Assembly (NCBI GenBank): GCA_023391015.1
Contig: JAEWBT010000007.1
Location: forward strand, 1-10,267
Length of the DNA: 10,267 bases
Source of the DNA: Bacteroidota bacterium
Lineage (GTDB): Bacteria > Bacteroidota > Bacteroidia > Chitinophagales > Chitinophagaceae
Reading direction: 5' to 3'
How positions within the stretch are numbered: position 1 is the first letter of the stretch; the number at the start of each line of letters is the position of its first letter. Both the position numbers and the translations under genes were made by a program. Below the pieces are notes generated by a model. That model searched no databases and was not told the DNA's origin. It was given only the letters and a program-made list of their open reading frames with translations. This document shows, in pieces, positions 1-4,870 of the stretch.

Positions 1-518
1 TTCACCACAATCACGGCGTTGGCATCCAGTCCGGAAAGCGGCTCGTCGAGGATCACGATTTCGGGGTTGTGGAGCAGGCCGGAGGTCAGCAGCACTTTCT
101 GGCGCATGCCTTTGCTGAACGTGTCCATCCGCTGGTGCATATTTTCGCCAATACCGAAAGCAGAGAGCATTTTTATCATCCGCTCGTCCACCAGCGCCTT
201 GGGCATTCCGTGAAGCACGCCGACGAAGTGCAGGTACTCGTGGGGCGTCAAAAGATCATAGAGCTCGGCCACTTCCGGCACGTAACCAATGCGTTTTTTT
301 ACTTCCAATGGCTGCGTCCGAACATCAAAACCGGCAACGGTGGCTTCGCCCGTGAAGTCGGGCAGCAGGCCGGTCAGGATTTTCACGGTTGTGGATTTGC
401 CCGCGCCGTTCGGCCCGATATAGCCAATGATTTGCCCGGCGGGAATCTCCAGCTGGATATTATTTAAAACAACCTTTTCGCCGTAGGAGGCCGAGAGGTT
501 TTGGAGGGAAATAGACAT
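1..518 (-). CDS. ABC transporter ATP-binding protein, N-terminal 172 residues (partial, runs off left edge)
   Basis: This is the nucleotide-binding subunit of an ABC transporter, which would hydrolyse ATP at the inner face of the cytoplasmic membrane to drive a partner permease. Reading the minus strand from the ATG at 518-516 gives MSISLQNLSASYGEK. Visible motifs are Walker A GPNGAGKST (residues 35-43), an ABC signature FSKGMRQK (134-141, a variant of LSGGQ), Walker B IVILDEP (154-160) and D-loop SGLD (162-165). The Q-loop position reads VPE (80-82), with Glu where Gln is usual; I recall this from ABC-2-type export ATPases (CcmA/NatA-like). The H-loop and C-terminus lie outside the window, as would any permease gene downstream. 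The start is the first residue of the conserved fold. Its 5' flank is a repeat (520-600) and I see no convincing promoter. Substrate unknown; ABC-2 export is inferred. Confidence 0.93.
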   Translation of the reverse strand, partial: MSISLQNLSASYGEKVVLNNIQLEIPAGQIIGYIGPNGAGKSTTVKILTGLLPDFTGEATVAGFDVRTQPLEVKKRIGYVPEVAELYDLLTPHEYLHFVGVLHGMPKALVDERMIKMLSAFGIGENMHQRMDTFSKGMRQKVLLTSGLLHNPEIVILDEPLSGLDANAVIVV

Positions 519-519
519 G

Positions 520-595
520 GGGTTGGAGCTTCGCGTTGAAGGCTTTGCCGTTGGAACTGCGTGTTGGAGCCCTTCGGGCTTTGGAGCCTTCAGCA
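520..595 (+). repeat. GTTGGAG-rich dispersed repeat, copy A
   Basis: The first 37 bases (520-556) match copy B (minus strand, 1554 to 1518) at 34 of 37 positions. Both begin with a GTTGGAGCTTCGCGTTG core followed by GCCGTTGGAA. The copies then diverge but continue with the same vocabulary: GTTGGAGCC, short hairpins with TTC or TTCG loops such as AGCCCTTCGGGCT at about 569-581, and TTGGAGCC. It begins two bases upstream of the ABC ATPase start codon, so transcripts entering that gene from the toxin-antitoxin side would carry it. It is not coding as far as I can see. Confidence 0.7.
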
Positions 596-612
596 TCAAA
601 TGGGCGTTTAAA

Positions 613-632
613 TTTCCGGAATTTTCCGGAAA
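613..632. repeat. Two TTCCGGAA palindromes 10 bp apart, together a hairpin with 9-bp arms
   Basis: TTCCGGAA occurs at 614-621 and 624-631, one helical turn apart. Each is self-complementary, and together TTTCCGGAA (613-621) and TTCCGGAAA (624-632) form an inverted repeat with a 2-nt loop. A near copy, TTCCGGAT, lies at 659-666. The site lies just downstream of the PIN toxin stop codon on the minus strand and is followed there by a short T run, so it could be a weak terminator, a protein-binding site, or simply two copies of the window-wide octamer. Confidence 0.6.
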
Positions 633-680
633 CCGAAGGCGCTAAAGGTCACTGAAATTTCCGGATAGAATGCTTCTTTT

Positions 681-1106
681 CTACGCGATTTCCAGCTCAC
701 TTAGAAATTGGGTGATGGTTAGAATCCGGGTGTTTTCAAATTGGCTTAATTCCAGCAAATCCCTGTCACCGGTGAGTAAGTAAGCTGCGTTTCCGTCTTT
801 GGCAAGCGCCAACAGGAAATCATCGTTTGGGTCGCGGCAAAGGTGGACTTTACTCTTTACTGTAACGATTTCTATAAAATACGCCAATGCCTGAAGCATC
901 TCTTCCAACGCGTCCGGAGCAAAATACTTTTGCAGTTTCGGCTTTTCCATTGTCCGGGCAAGTTCATCCAACAGTTCTTTACTGAAAAGAAAACGCAGCC
1001 CATCTATACGCAGCAGTGCATCCAACTTTTGAAGCCGGTTGGAGATGAGAAAACTTATCCACAGGTTGGTGTCAATCACCAGTCGCAGTCCCTTATTTTT
1101 GGTCAT
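681..1106 (-). CDS. PIN-domain ribonuclease toxin of a type II toxin-antitoxin pair
   Basis: This is a 141-residue single-domain PIN protein (PIN_3/COG1569-like), the expected length for the family. PIN toxins are Mg/Mn-dependent ribonucleases that cleave cellular RNA when their antitoxin is lost. The acidic catalytic set is visible: D12 in VIDTNLW, a Glu in the KELLDEL segment (E44 or E48), D92 with D95/D96 in CRDPNDDFLL, and D114/D116 in the C-terminal TGDRDLL. No key residue appears to be missing, so the toxin is probably active. The start ATG (1106-1104) overlaps the end of the upstream antitoxin by 14 bp, the usual translationally coupled arrangement. Stop is TAG. The RNA target cannot be read from sequence. 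The role as a toxin is inferred from fold and neighbour. Confidence 0.9.
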   Translation of the reverse strand: MTKNKGLRLVIDTNLWISFLISNRLQKLDALLRIDGLRFLFSKELLDELARTMEKPKLQKYFAPDALEEMLQALAYFIEIVTVKSKVHLCRDPNDDFLLALAKDGNAAYLLTGDRDLLELSQFENTRILTITQFLSELEIA

Positions 1107-1308
1107 ACCGTTCGGCTCTCACTTCCGCTACTACCTGCGCAATTTCATCTAAATCAGGTGACCTATCGGCTGATTGCCGCATCCTTTTTAAGTAGGCTTC
1201 CGCCTGGGTCAAAGGCGAAGGAGAAACCTTTATGAGGTTCAAGTCCTGCATACCTTCAATCAGTTTCATCGCCTTGGGGTCCAGGATTTCAATAGTAAGT
1301 GCTTCCAT
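1093..1308 (-). CDS. Small antitoxin partner of the PIN toxin
   Basis: This is a 71-residue charged protein immediately upstream of, and overlapping, the PIN toxin gene. The N-terminal part reads MEALTIEILDPKAMKLIEG, followed by MQDLNLIKV; this EILDPKAMKLI...DLNLI pattern is one I recognise from Bacteroidota antitoxins paired with PIN toxins. The C-terminal half (about 34-71) is predicted helical and ends in an acidic/basic stretch (EVRAERYDQK) that would wrap the toxin. It lacks an obvious ribbon-helix-helix or AbrB signature, so whether it binds its own promoter is unclear. Gene order antitoxin-then-toxin is standard. Confidence is high for its being a real gene and moderate for its biochemical role. 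Confidence 0.82.
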   Translation of the reverse strand: MEALTIEILDPKAMKLIEGMQDLNLIKVSPSPLTQAEAYLKRMRQSADRSPDLDEIAQVVAEVRAERYDQK

Positions 1309-1312
1309 GTCT

Positions 1313-1320
1313 CAAATTTA
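1313..1320 (-). promoter_or_regulatory. Candidate -7 box for the toxin-antitoxin operon
   Basis: On the minus strand TAAATTTG fits the Bacteroidota -7 consensus TAnnTTTG and ends four bases before the antitoxin ATG. Transcription from it would be leaderless or nearly so. I find no TTTG or TTG at the expected 19-21 bp upstream spacing, so the call is tentative. A TTCCGGAA copy (1353-1360) lies about 32 bp upstream of the box. Confidence 0.35.
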
Positions 1321-1489
1321 AGGCATTTTAAACGGGTCCGGAGCGATACAATTTCCGGAAATCACGCTTCATTTTGTCCCATCGCAGGGGTCTTCGCATG
1401 CTGCGTTGAAATCTGTGAATATGAACTGCGTTGCGGCTTCGCGGTCCCTTCGGGATGATAGAACGAAATCACAGAGGCTGCAGGTCCCA

Positions 1490-1554
1490 CATCTTCCAAC
1501 GCCGAAGGCTCCAACTTTTCCAACGGCAACGCCTCCAACGCGAAGCTCCAACGC
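1490..1554 (-). repeat. GTTGGAG-rich dispersed repeat, copy B
   Basis: Read on the minus strand this begins GCGTTGGAGCTTCGCGTTG and matches copy A at 34 of its first 37 positions, then continues with GTTGGAGCC, TTCGGC and GTTGGAAGA. Its first bases (1549-1554) are also the outer end of the 1549-1596 palindrome. The adjoining stretch 1376-1490 holds more short units of the same type, such as CTGCGTTG twice and TTCG-loop mini-hairpins (for example CCCTTCGGG). I see no gene in 1309-1556; the short open frames there are made of repeat sequence. Confidence 0.68.
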
Positions 1555-1596
1555 ATTTATTGCCGAGCGCTAAAGCGCTCGGCAATAAATGCGTTG
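1549..1596. repeat. Perfect inverted repeat, 23-bp arms and 2-nt loop, spanning the helicase stop codon
   Basis: The left arm 1549-1571 and right arm 1574-1596 are exact reverse complements around AA at 1572-1573. The right arm starts AGCGCTCGGCAATAAATGCG. On the minus strand it encodes the last 12 helicase residues (NAFIAERFSARQ), and the stop codon (1559-1557) lies in the distal arm. The GTTGGAG repeat begins in its outer end. In RNA this would be a very stable hairpin and could protect or terminate the helicase mRNA, but there is no T run after it, so it is not a standard intrinsic terminator. A palindromic insertion into the 3' end of the gene is another explanation. Confidence 0.9.
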
Positions 1597-3803
1597 TGCG
1601 CCATCACCGCCCGGATATCCCCGTAACTAAATTCATCGCCCAGCAGGCCTTTCACCGGACCAATGCCGGGCTCTTTGTTCTGCGCCAGCGCCTTTTGAAT
1701 AACTTCTTCTTTGTCGGGAGGCACGATTAAATGGAGCGGCAACAGGCCCGCTTTGATGCCCTGCGCCAGGTGGCTTTCAATGGTAGAGGCGGCCATACCG
1801 CGCTTTTCGGCGATTTTTTCCGGGGCTTCGCCCGCAAGAAAAGCATTCACGGTTTCCTTAAAACTTTCTCCTTTGGCGAGCTTGGGCCGGGCCGGTTCCG
1901 GTGCAGCGGTTTCTTTTTCCGGAAGCGCTTTCAGTAAATCTCTTTCGGGGCGTTCGGTGGCCTTTTGCGCGGCTTCCAGTCCGTGTGCACCGGCGCGAAA
2001 AACGTCGGTCCAGTGGTGAAGCCTCCGGAAATTATGAAGCAGCTTTTGCAGGTGGTTTTGCAGAATCGCCAGGTTTTTCTGGTAGGTCTTGCCGTTCTTT
2101 TTATACCGGAAATCAATCGCGTGGGCGTCCACCGCGCCGATAATGCCTTCCAGCTTCGGAATAAAATACGACTGCGCACCGGGCACGCGACCAAGCAGCG
2201 ATTCAAACAGCAAATCGGCATGACCGCCCACTCCTGCGGCGAGTTGCCGGGCAAAGGTTTCGGCGTGGGTTTTCAGCTCTCGTAAGAGCATAAAAACCTC
2301 TTGCGTAAACCACAATTCGGCGGCTTCCCTGTCGGCTACTTTTTCTTTGGCGTAGAGGTCGGAATGCGACTGAATGGCTTTCCAAAAAGCCTTCCATTCA
2401 AAAGCTTCCACCAGCTTTTTACCGGCGTAGTCACGCATTCCGGCGTGCAAGACCGAGCCCAGATTTCCGGAAGACGTTTTGCTTTCGGTGAACTGCACAA
2501 TCCGCTCGTCGGTGCGAACCGCTTGCGGATAAATCCGGGAGCGCAGCGCCAGTCCTTCCAGGCTTCGCAACCGGCTCAAAGCCACATATACCTGCCCTGC
2601 GGCAAAGGCTTTTCCGGCATCAATCACGGCGCTATCAAAGGTCATTCCCTGGCTTTTATGAATCGTAACGGCCCAGGCAAGGCGCAGGGGCAGTTGCTGG
2701 TAGGAGCCGGTTTCTTCTTCTTCAATCCGGTCTTCGGCTTCGTCGTAGCGAAAGCGCAGGGAGCGCCACACTTCTTTTTCTACCTTAATCGGCTCTTTGC
2801 TTTCCGGAAAAGACACCCACACGTTTTTGTCCGCGTCAATCTTTTCTATCTTCCCGATTTTACCGTTGTAGTAGCGCCGCTCCTCGCCTTTGTCGTTTTT
2901 AAGGAACATCACCTGCGCGCCTTTTTTGAGCAGCAAATCCTTTTCTACCGGCAGTAATTTTTCATTAAAATCACCTTCCAGCTTGCCTTCAAACACGTCG
3001 GGCGTGCCGGGCAGTTCCTGCAGGGCGCGGCTGTTGATCGACTCGGCCAGGTGATTGTGGGTCGTAAGGGTAATCTCGCCCTCGGCGGCCTTGTAGTCGG
3101 GTTTGTAATATTCGTGGAGCTTTTCCATATCCTCCGGCTCCAGCGTGTTGTGGCGAATGTTGTTGAGCAGGGAAATAAACGTGCGGTCGCCCTGCCGGTA
3201 GATGTGCGTCAGCTCCAGATGCAGCAAGGGAAACTGTTTAAAAACCTGTGCATCAAAGAAAAACGGACTTTCGTACTGCCGGGACAGCAGCTGCCATTCG
3301 TCATCTTTCACTACCGGCGGCAACTGGTGCAAATCGCCGATGAGAAGGAGTTGCAGCCCACCAAATGGCTCGGCTTTGTGGCCGGTGCGGTAGGTGCGCA
3401 AAATCAGGTCAATGGCGTCCATCAAATCGGCGCGTACCATCGAAACCTCATCAATAATGAGCAGCTCCAGCGATTTCAGCATTTCTTTTTTCTCCGCCGA
3501 CAGCTTTACACCCTTCAGGTACTCGTGGTTTTGAGCACCGGTGCGCTTTTCATTCCAGCCGGCTTTGGGCAAAAACGGCCCGTGGGGCAACCCGAAAAGC
3601 GAGTGCAGCGTTACCCCACCCGCGTTGAGCGCCGCCACGCCCGTAGGCGCAGCTACCACATAATTTTTGTGGAGATTGGCCTTCAGGCTGTGAAGGAAAG
3701 TGGTTTTGCCGGTTCCGGCTTTCCCGGTGAGGAAAAGGGATTGATCGGTAAACCGGACGAGGTGTTCGGCCAGGCTCGTAAGCGCTGATGTTTCTATTTT
3801 CAT
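1557..3803 (-). CDS. PIF1/RecD-like superfamily 1 DNA helicase with C-terminal HTH_40 domain
   Basis: This 748-residue protein is a predicted ATP-dependent 5'-3' DNA helicase acting in the cytoplasm in repair, recombination or replication-fork maintenance. Motifs in order: Walker A GKAGTGKT (27-34), motif Ia APTGVAA (52-58), Walker B LLIIDEVSM (114-122), motif III GDLHQLPPV (156-164), LTHIYRQ (198-204), and the UvrD_C_2-type block WAVTIHKSQGMTF (377-389) with YVALSRL (406-412). A linker region follows, then a C-terminal HTH_40-like domain (about 647-736: a SFKETVNAFLAG... helix and STIESHL recognition segment), which in RecQ-type helicases binds DNA. I chose the ATG at 3803 (MKIETSALTSL): the frame stays open further upstream, but that extension overlaps the divergent gene and lacks helicase-like sequence. 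The final 12 residues come from the palindrome at 1549-1596. All ATPase motifs look intact. Confidence 0.93.
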   Translation of the reverse strand: MKIETSALTSLAEHLVRFTDQSLFLTGKAGTGKTTFLHSLKANLHKNYVVAAPTGVAALNAGGVTLHSLFGLPHGPFLPKAGWNEKRTGAQNHEYLKGVKLSAEKKEMLKSLELLIIDEVSMVRADLMDAIDLILRTYRTGHKAEPFGGLQLLLIGDLHQLPPVVKDDEWQLLSRQYESPFFFDAQVFKQFPLLHLELTHIYRQGDRTFISLLNNIRHNTLEPEDMEKLHEYYKPDYKAAEGEITLTTHNHLAESINSRALQELPGTPDVFEGKLEGDFNEKLLPVEKDLLLKKGAQVMFLKNDKGEERRYYNGKIGKIEKIDADKNVWVSFPESKEPIKVEKEVWRSLRFRYDEAEDRIEEEETGSYQQLPLRLAWAVTIHKSQGMTFDSAVIDAGKAFAAGQVYVALSRLRSLEGLALRSRIYPQAVRTDERIVQFTESKTSSGNLGSVLHAGMRDYAGKKLVEAFEWKAFWKAIQSHSDLYAKEKVADREAAELWFTQEVFMLLRELKTHAETFARQLAAGVGGHADLLFESLLGRVPGAQSYFIPKLEGIIGAVDAHAIDFRYKKNGKTYQKNLAILQNHLQKLLHNFRRLHHWTDVFRAGAHGLEAAQKATERPERDLLKALPEKETAAPEPARPKLAKGESFKETVNAFLAGEAPEKIAEKRGMAASTIESHLAQGIKAGLLPLHLIVPPDKEEVIQKALAQNKEPGIGPVKGLLGDEFSYGDIRAVMAHNAFIAERFSARQ

Positions 3804-3884
3804 ATTCCTGTTCAATAAGTCGTTATTCCGGTAAGCAAGGTAATACCGCAATCCAAACAATAGAAGCGGGCATAGGTTTTGCCT

Positions 3885-3891
3885 TACTTTG
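3885..3891 (+). promoter_or_regulatory. Possible -7-like box for the secreted-protein gene
   Basis: TACTTTG ends five bases before the ATG at 3897 and resembles TAnnTTTG with one base less between TA and TTTG. Such boxes directly ahead of start codons are common in this phylum and imply a very short leader. No clear -33 TTTG is seen at the right distance in the 93-bp divergent region shared with the helicase. Confidence 0.3.
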
Positions 3892-3896
3892 GCCGT

Positions 3897-4433
3897 ATGA
3901 AACGTGCACTTTTTCTCTTTGCAATCGCTTTTTTGACCACCCTTGCCGCGCGGGCGCAGGACACGGTAAATCTGAGTTCGATCCGCATTGGGCCGTATAA
4001 GATAGGGATGTCGCGGGCCGAAGCCGAGCAGCTTGCCGGTACGCGGCTGCGCATCGGCACCGAGGCCAACAACTTCAACGACACCAATATGGTGCTGTAT
4101 GGCGGACAGCGCGTGTACCTCTCGCCGATGGAAGTGTATCATTCCGAAACCGACAAGCCGGTGATTATCGGCCGCATGTGGACGCGCAGCAACCGCTTCC
4201 GCACCAAATCGGGCATTGGCGTGGGCAGCACACGCCAGGATCTGCTGGCCGCCTACGGCTCTTTTCCCCGTTTTGAGGTCTATCCCGAATATGATGAGAA
4301 CGGCAAACCCTCTCCTCACAAAGGATTTTTTACCCTTTACGACATGGATGCCGAAACCGCTATTCAGTTTTACCTTATCAACAACGTGGTGTGGGAAGTG
4401 CGGGTAATGAAGGATTTTGGCGAAGGGTGCTGA
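3897..4433 (+). CDS. Small secreted protein of unknown function with a duplicated motif
   Basis: A 178-residue protein I do not recognise by name. A type I signal peptide is clear: MKRALFLFAIAFLTTLAARA with likely cleavage after A20 (ARA-QDT); there is no lipobox. The mature part carries a motif twice: GPYKIGMSRAEAEQLAG (32-48) and SGIGVGSTRQDLLAAYG (105-121). Each is followed by a beta-strand-rich stretch ending in an aromatic-rich segment (FFTLYDM; YLINNVVWEVRV). That two-unit plan recalls BLIP/SmpA-OmlA-like folds, but this is resemblance only. The last residue is a cysteine (C178), the only one in the mature protein. An in-frame TTG at 3879 would add six residues ahead of the signal peptide, so ATG 3897 is preferred. 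It is divergent from the helicase; location is probably periplasmic or exported. Confidence 0.8.
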   Translation: MKRALFLFAIAFLTTLAARAQDTVNLSSIRIGPYKIGMSRAEAEQLAGTRLRIGTEANNFNDTNMVLYGGQRVYLSPMEVYHSETDKPVIIGRMWTRSNRFRTKSGIGVGSTRQDLLAAYGSFPRFEVYPEYDENGKPSPHKGFFTLYDMDAETAIQFYLINNVVWEVRVMKDFGEGC

Positions 4434-4498
4434 GAATAGAAATCTTCCCTACCAATTAACAACAACAATCTACGATTCATATTAAACATAAATATCAC

Positions 4499-4519
4499 GG
4501 AAGGCTACTTTTGCCTTCC
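4499..4519. repeat. Hairpin with 7-bp arms enclosing TACTTTTG
   Basis: GGAAGGC (4499-4505) and GCCTTCC (4513-4519) are exact reverse complements with a 7-nt loop. There is no T run, so it is a poor intrinsic terminator for the secreted-protein gene 65 bp upstream. The loop with its flanks reads TACTTTTG (4506-4513), an exact TAnnTTTG -7 match on the plus strand, although no -33 box or downstream start codon fits it. Confidence 0.5.
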
Positions 4520-4608
4520 CAGAAAAGGAACTAAAGAAAAGAAGGCACTCCACTGTGAGGCAACAATAGGATTGCAAGAAGTCCGGCTTACTTAAAAACT
4601 TATTTTAT

Positions 4609-4637
4609 TTCCGGAAAATTAGGCCCGATTTCCGGAA
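4609..4637. repeat. Two TTCCGGAA palindromes 21 bp apart
   Basis: Exact octamers lie at 4609-4616 and 4630-4637, two helical turns apart, in AT-rich intergenic DNA. The other intergenic pair (614, 624) is one turn apart. Same-face spacing would suit paired binding of a dimeric protein, though two pairs are weak evidence. Confidence 0.6.
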
Positions 4638-4653
4638 AGGCCCTTCAGACACT

Positions 4654-4690
4654 TGTCATTCTGAGCTTGTCGAATGTCAGGATGATAACA
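4654..4690. repeat. REP-like palindromic element
   Basis: TCATTCTGA (4656-4664) and TCAGGATGA (4677-4685) are inverted with one mismatch around a 12-nt loop containing GCTTGTCGAA. The string CATTCTGAGCTTGTCGAA is one I recall from short repeated intergenic palindromes in many bacterial genomes. It is probably a degenerate copy and is not coding. Confidence 0.5.
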
Positions 4691-4768
4691 GCCGAAATGT
4701 GCCCTAAAAAGGCATAAGAGAATAACCATGCAAACCTCCCGCACACTTTAGCATTCCCGAAAAAGACT

Positions 4769-4803
4769 TTTGCTGTTGCCCCGCCGGCGTGAACTTAATT
4801 TTG
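4769..4803 (+). promoter_or_regulatory. Candidate promoter of the RND exporter gene
   Basis: TAATTTTG at 4796-4803 is an exact TAnnTTTG -7 box. Upstream, TTG at 4776-4778 (17-bp spacer) or TTTG at 4769-4772 (23-bp spacer) could serve as -33; neither gives the usual 19-21 bp. Transcription would begin near 4809, giving a leader of about 60 nt to the ATG at 4871 that starts within or beside the TTCCGGAA copy at 4812-4819. Confidence 0.5.
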
Positions 4804-4870
4804 CGCCCGCTTTCCGGAAGCTGACTACCGGATGCAAAGTCGGTTTTTCTTTACGCTTCGTTTTTTCTTT

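Larger units (their letters stand above)
4434..4870. other. 437-bp intergenic region rich in palindromes, no gene seen
   Basis: No coding frame here has codon use or homology that I can support. It holds, in order, a GGAAGGC/GCCTTCC hairpin containing a -7-like box (4499-4519), two TTCCGGAA palindromes 21 bp apart (4609, 4630), a REP-like element (4654-4690), and a promoter for the downstream exporter with a further TTCCGGAA at 4812. The segment 4520-4600 is purine-rich and unassigned. Confidence 0.6.

Noticed and set aside
69..467. 132-residue plus-strand open frame
   Set aside because: It is the complement of the ABC ATPase, which carries Walker A, signature and Walker B motifs in the minus frame.
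520..1554. CRISPR array or insertion sequence
   Set aside because: The repeats are not regularly spaced with unique spacers, and there is no transposase, terminal-repeat/target-duplication pattern or cas gene.
1362..1556. Two short minus-strand open frames (60-64 residues)
   Set aside because: They are made of the GTTGGAG repeat family and its mini-hairpins; overlapping frames are open only because the repeat lacks stops.
1549..1596. Standard rho-independent terminator for the helicase
   Set aside because: The stem is strong but contains the stop codon and coding sequence, and no T run follows it on the minus strand.
3051..3788. 245-residue plus-strand open frame
   Set aside because: It is antisense to the helicase ATPase core; no recognisable domain.
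3804..4319. Upstream extension of the helicase frame by 172 residues (to 4319)
   Set aside because: It runs antisense through the secreted-protein gene, has no helicase-like or domain-like sequence, and the conserved fold begins right after ATG 3803.
4832..4870. Earlier ATG of the RND exporter (adds 13 residues)
   Set aside because: The Phe-rich extension is not typical of the family, whose N-terminus matches MWHRLADVILK at 4871. The choice is not certain.
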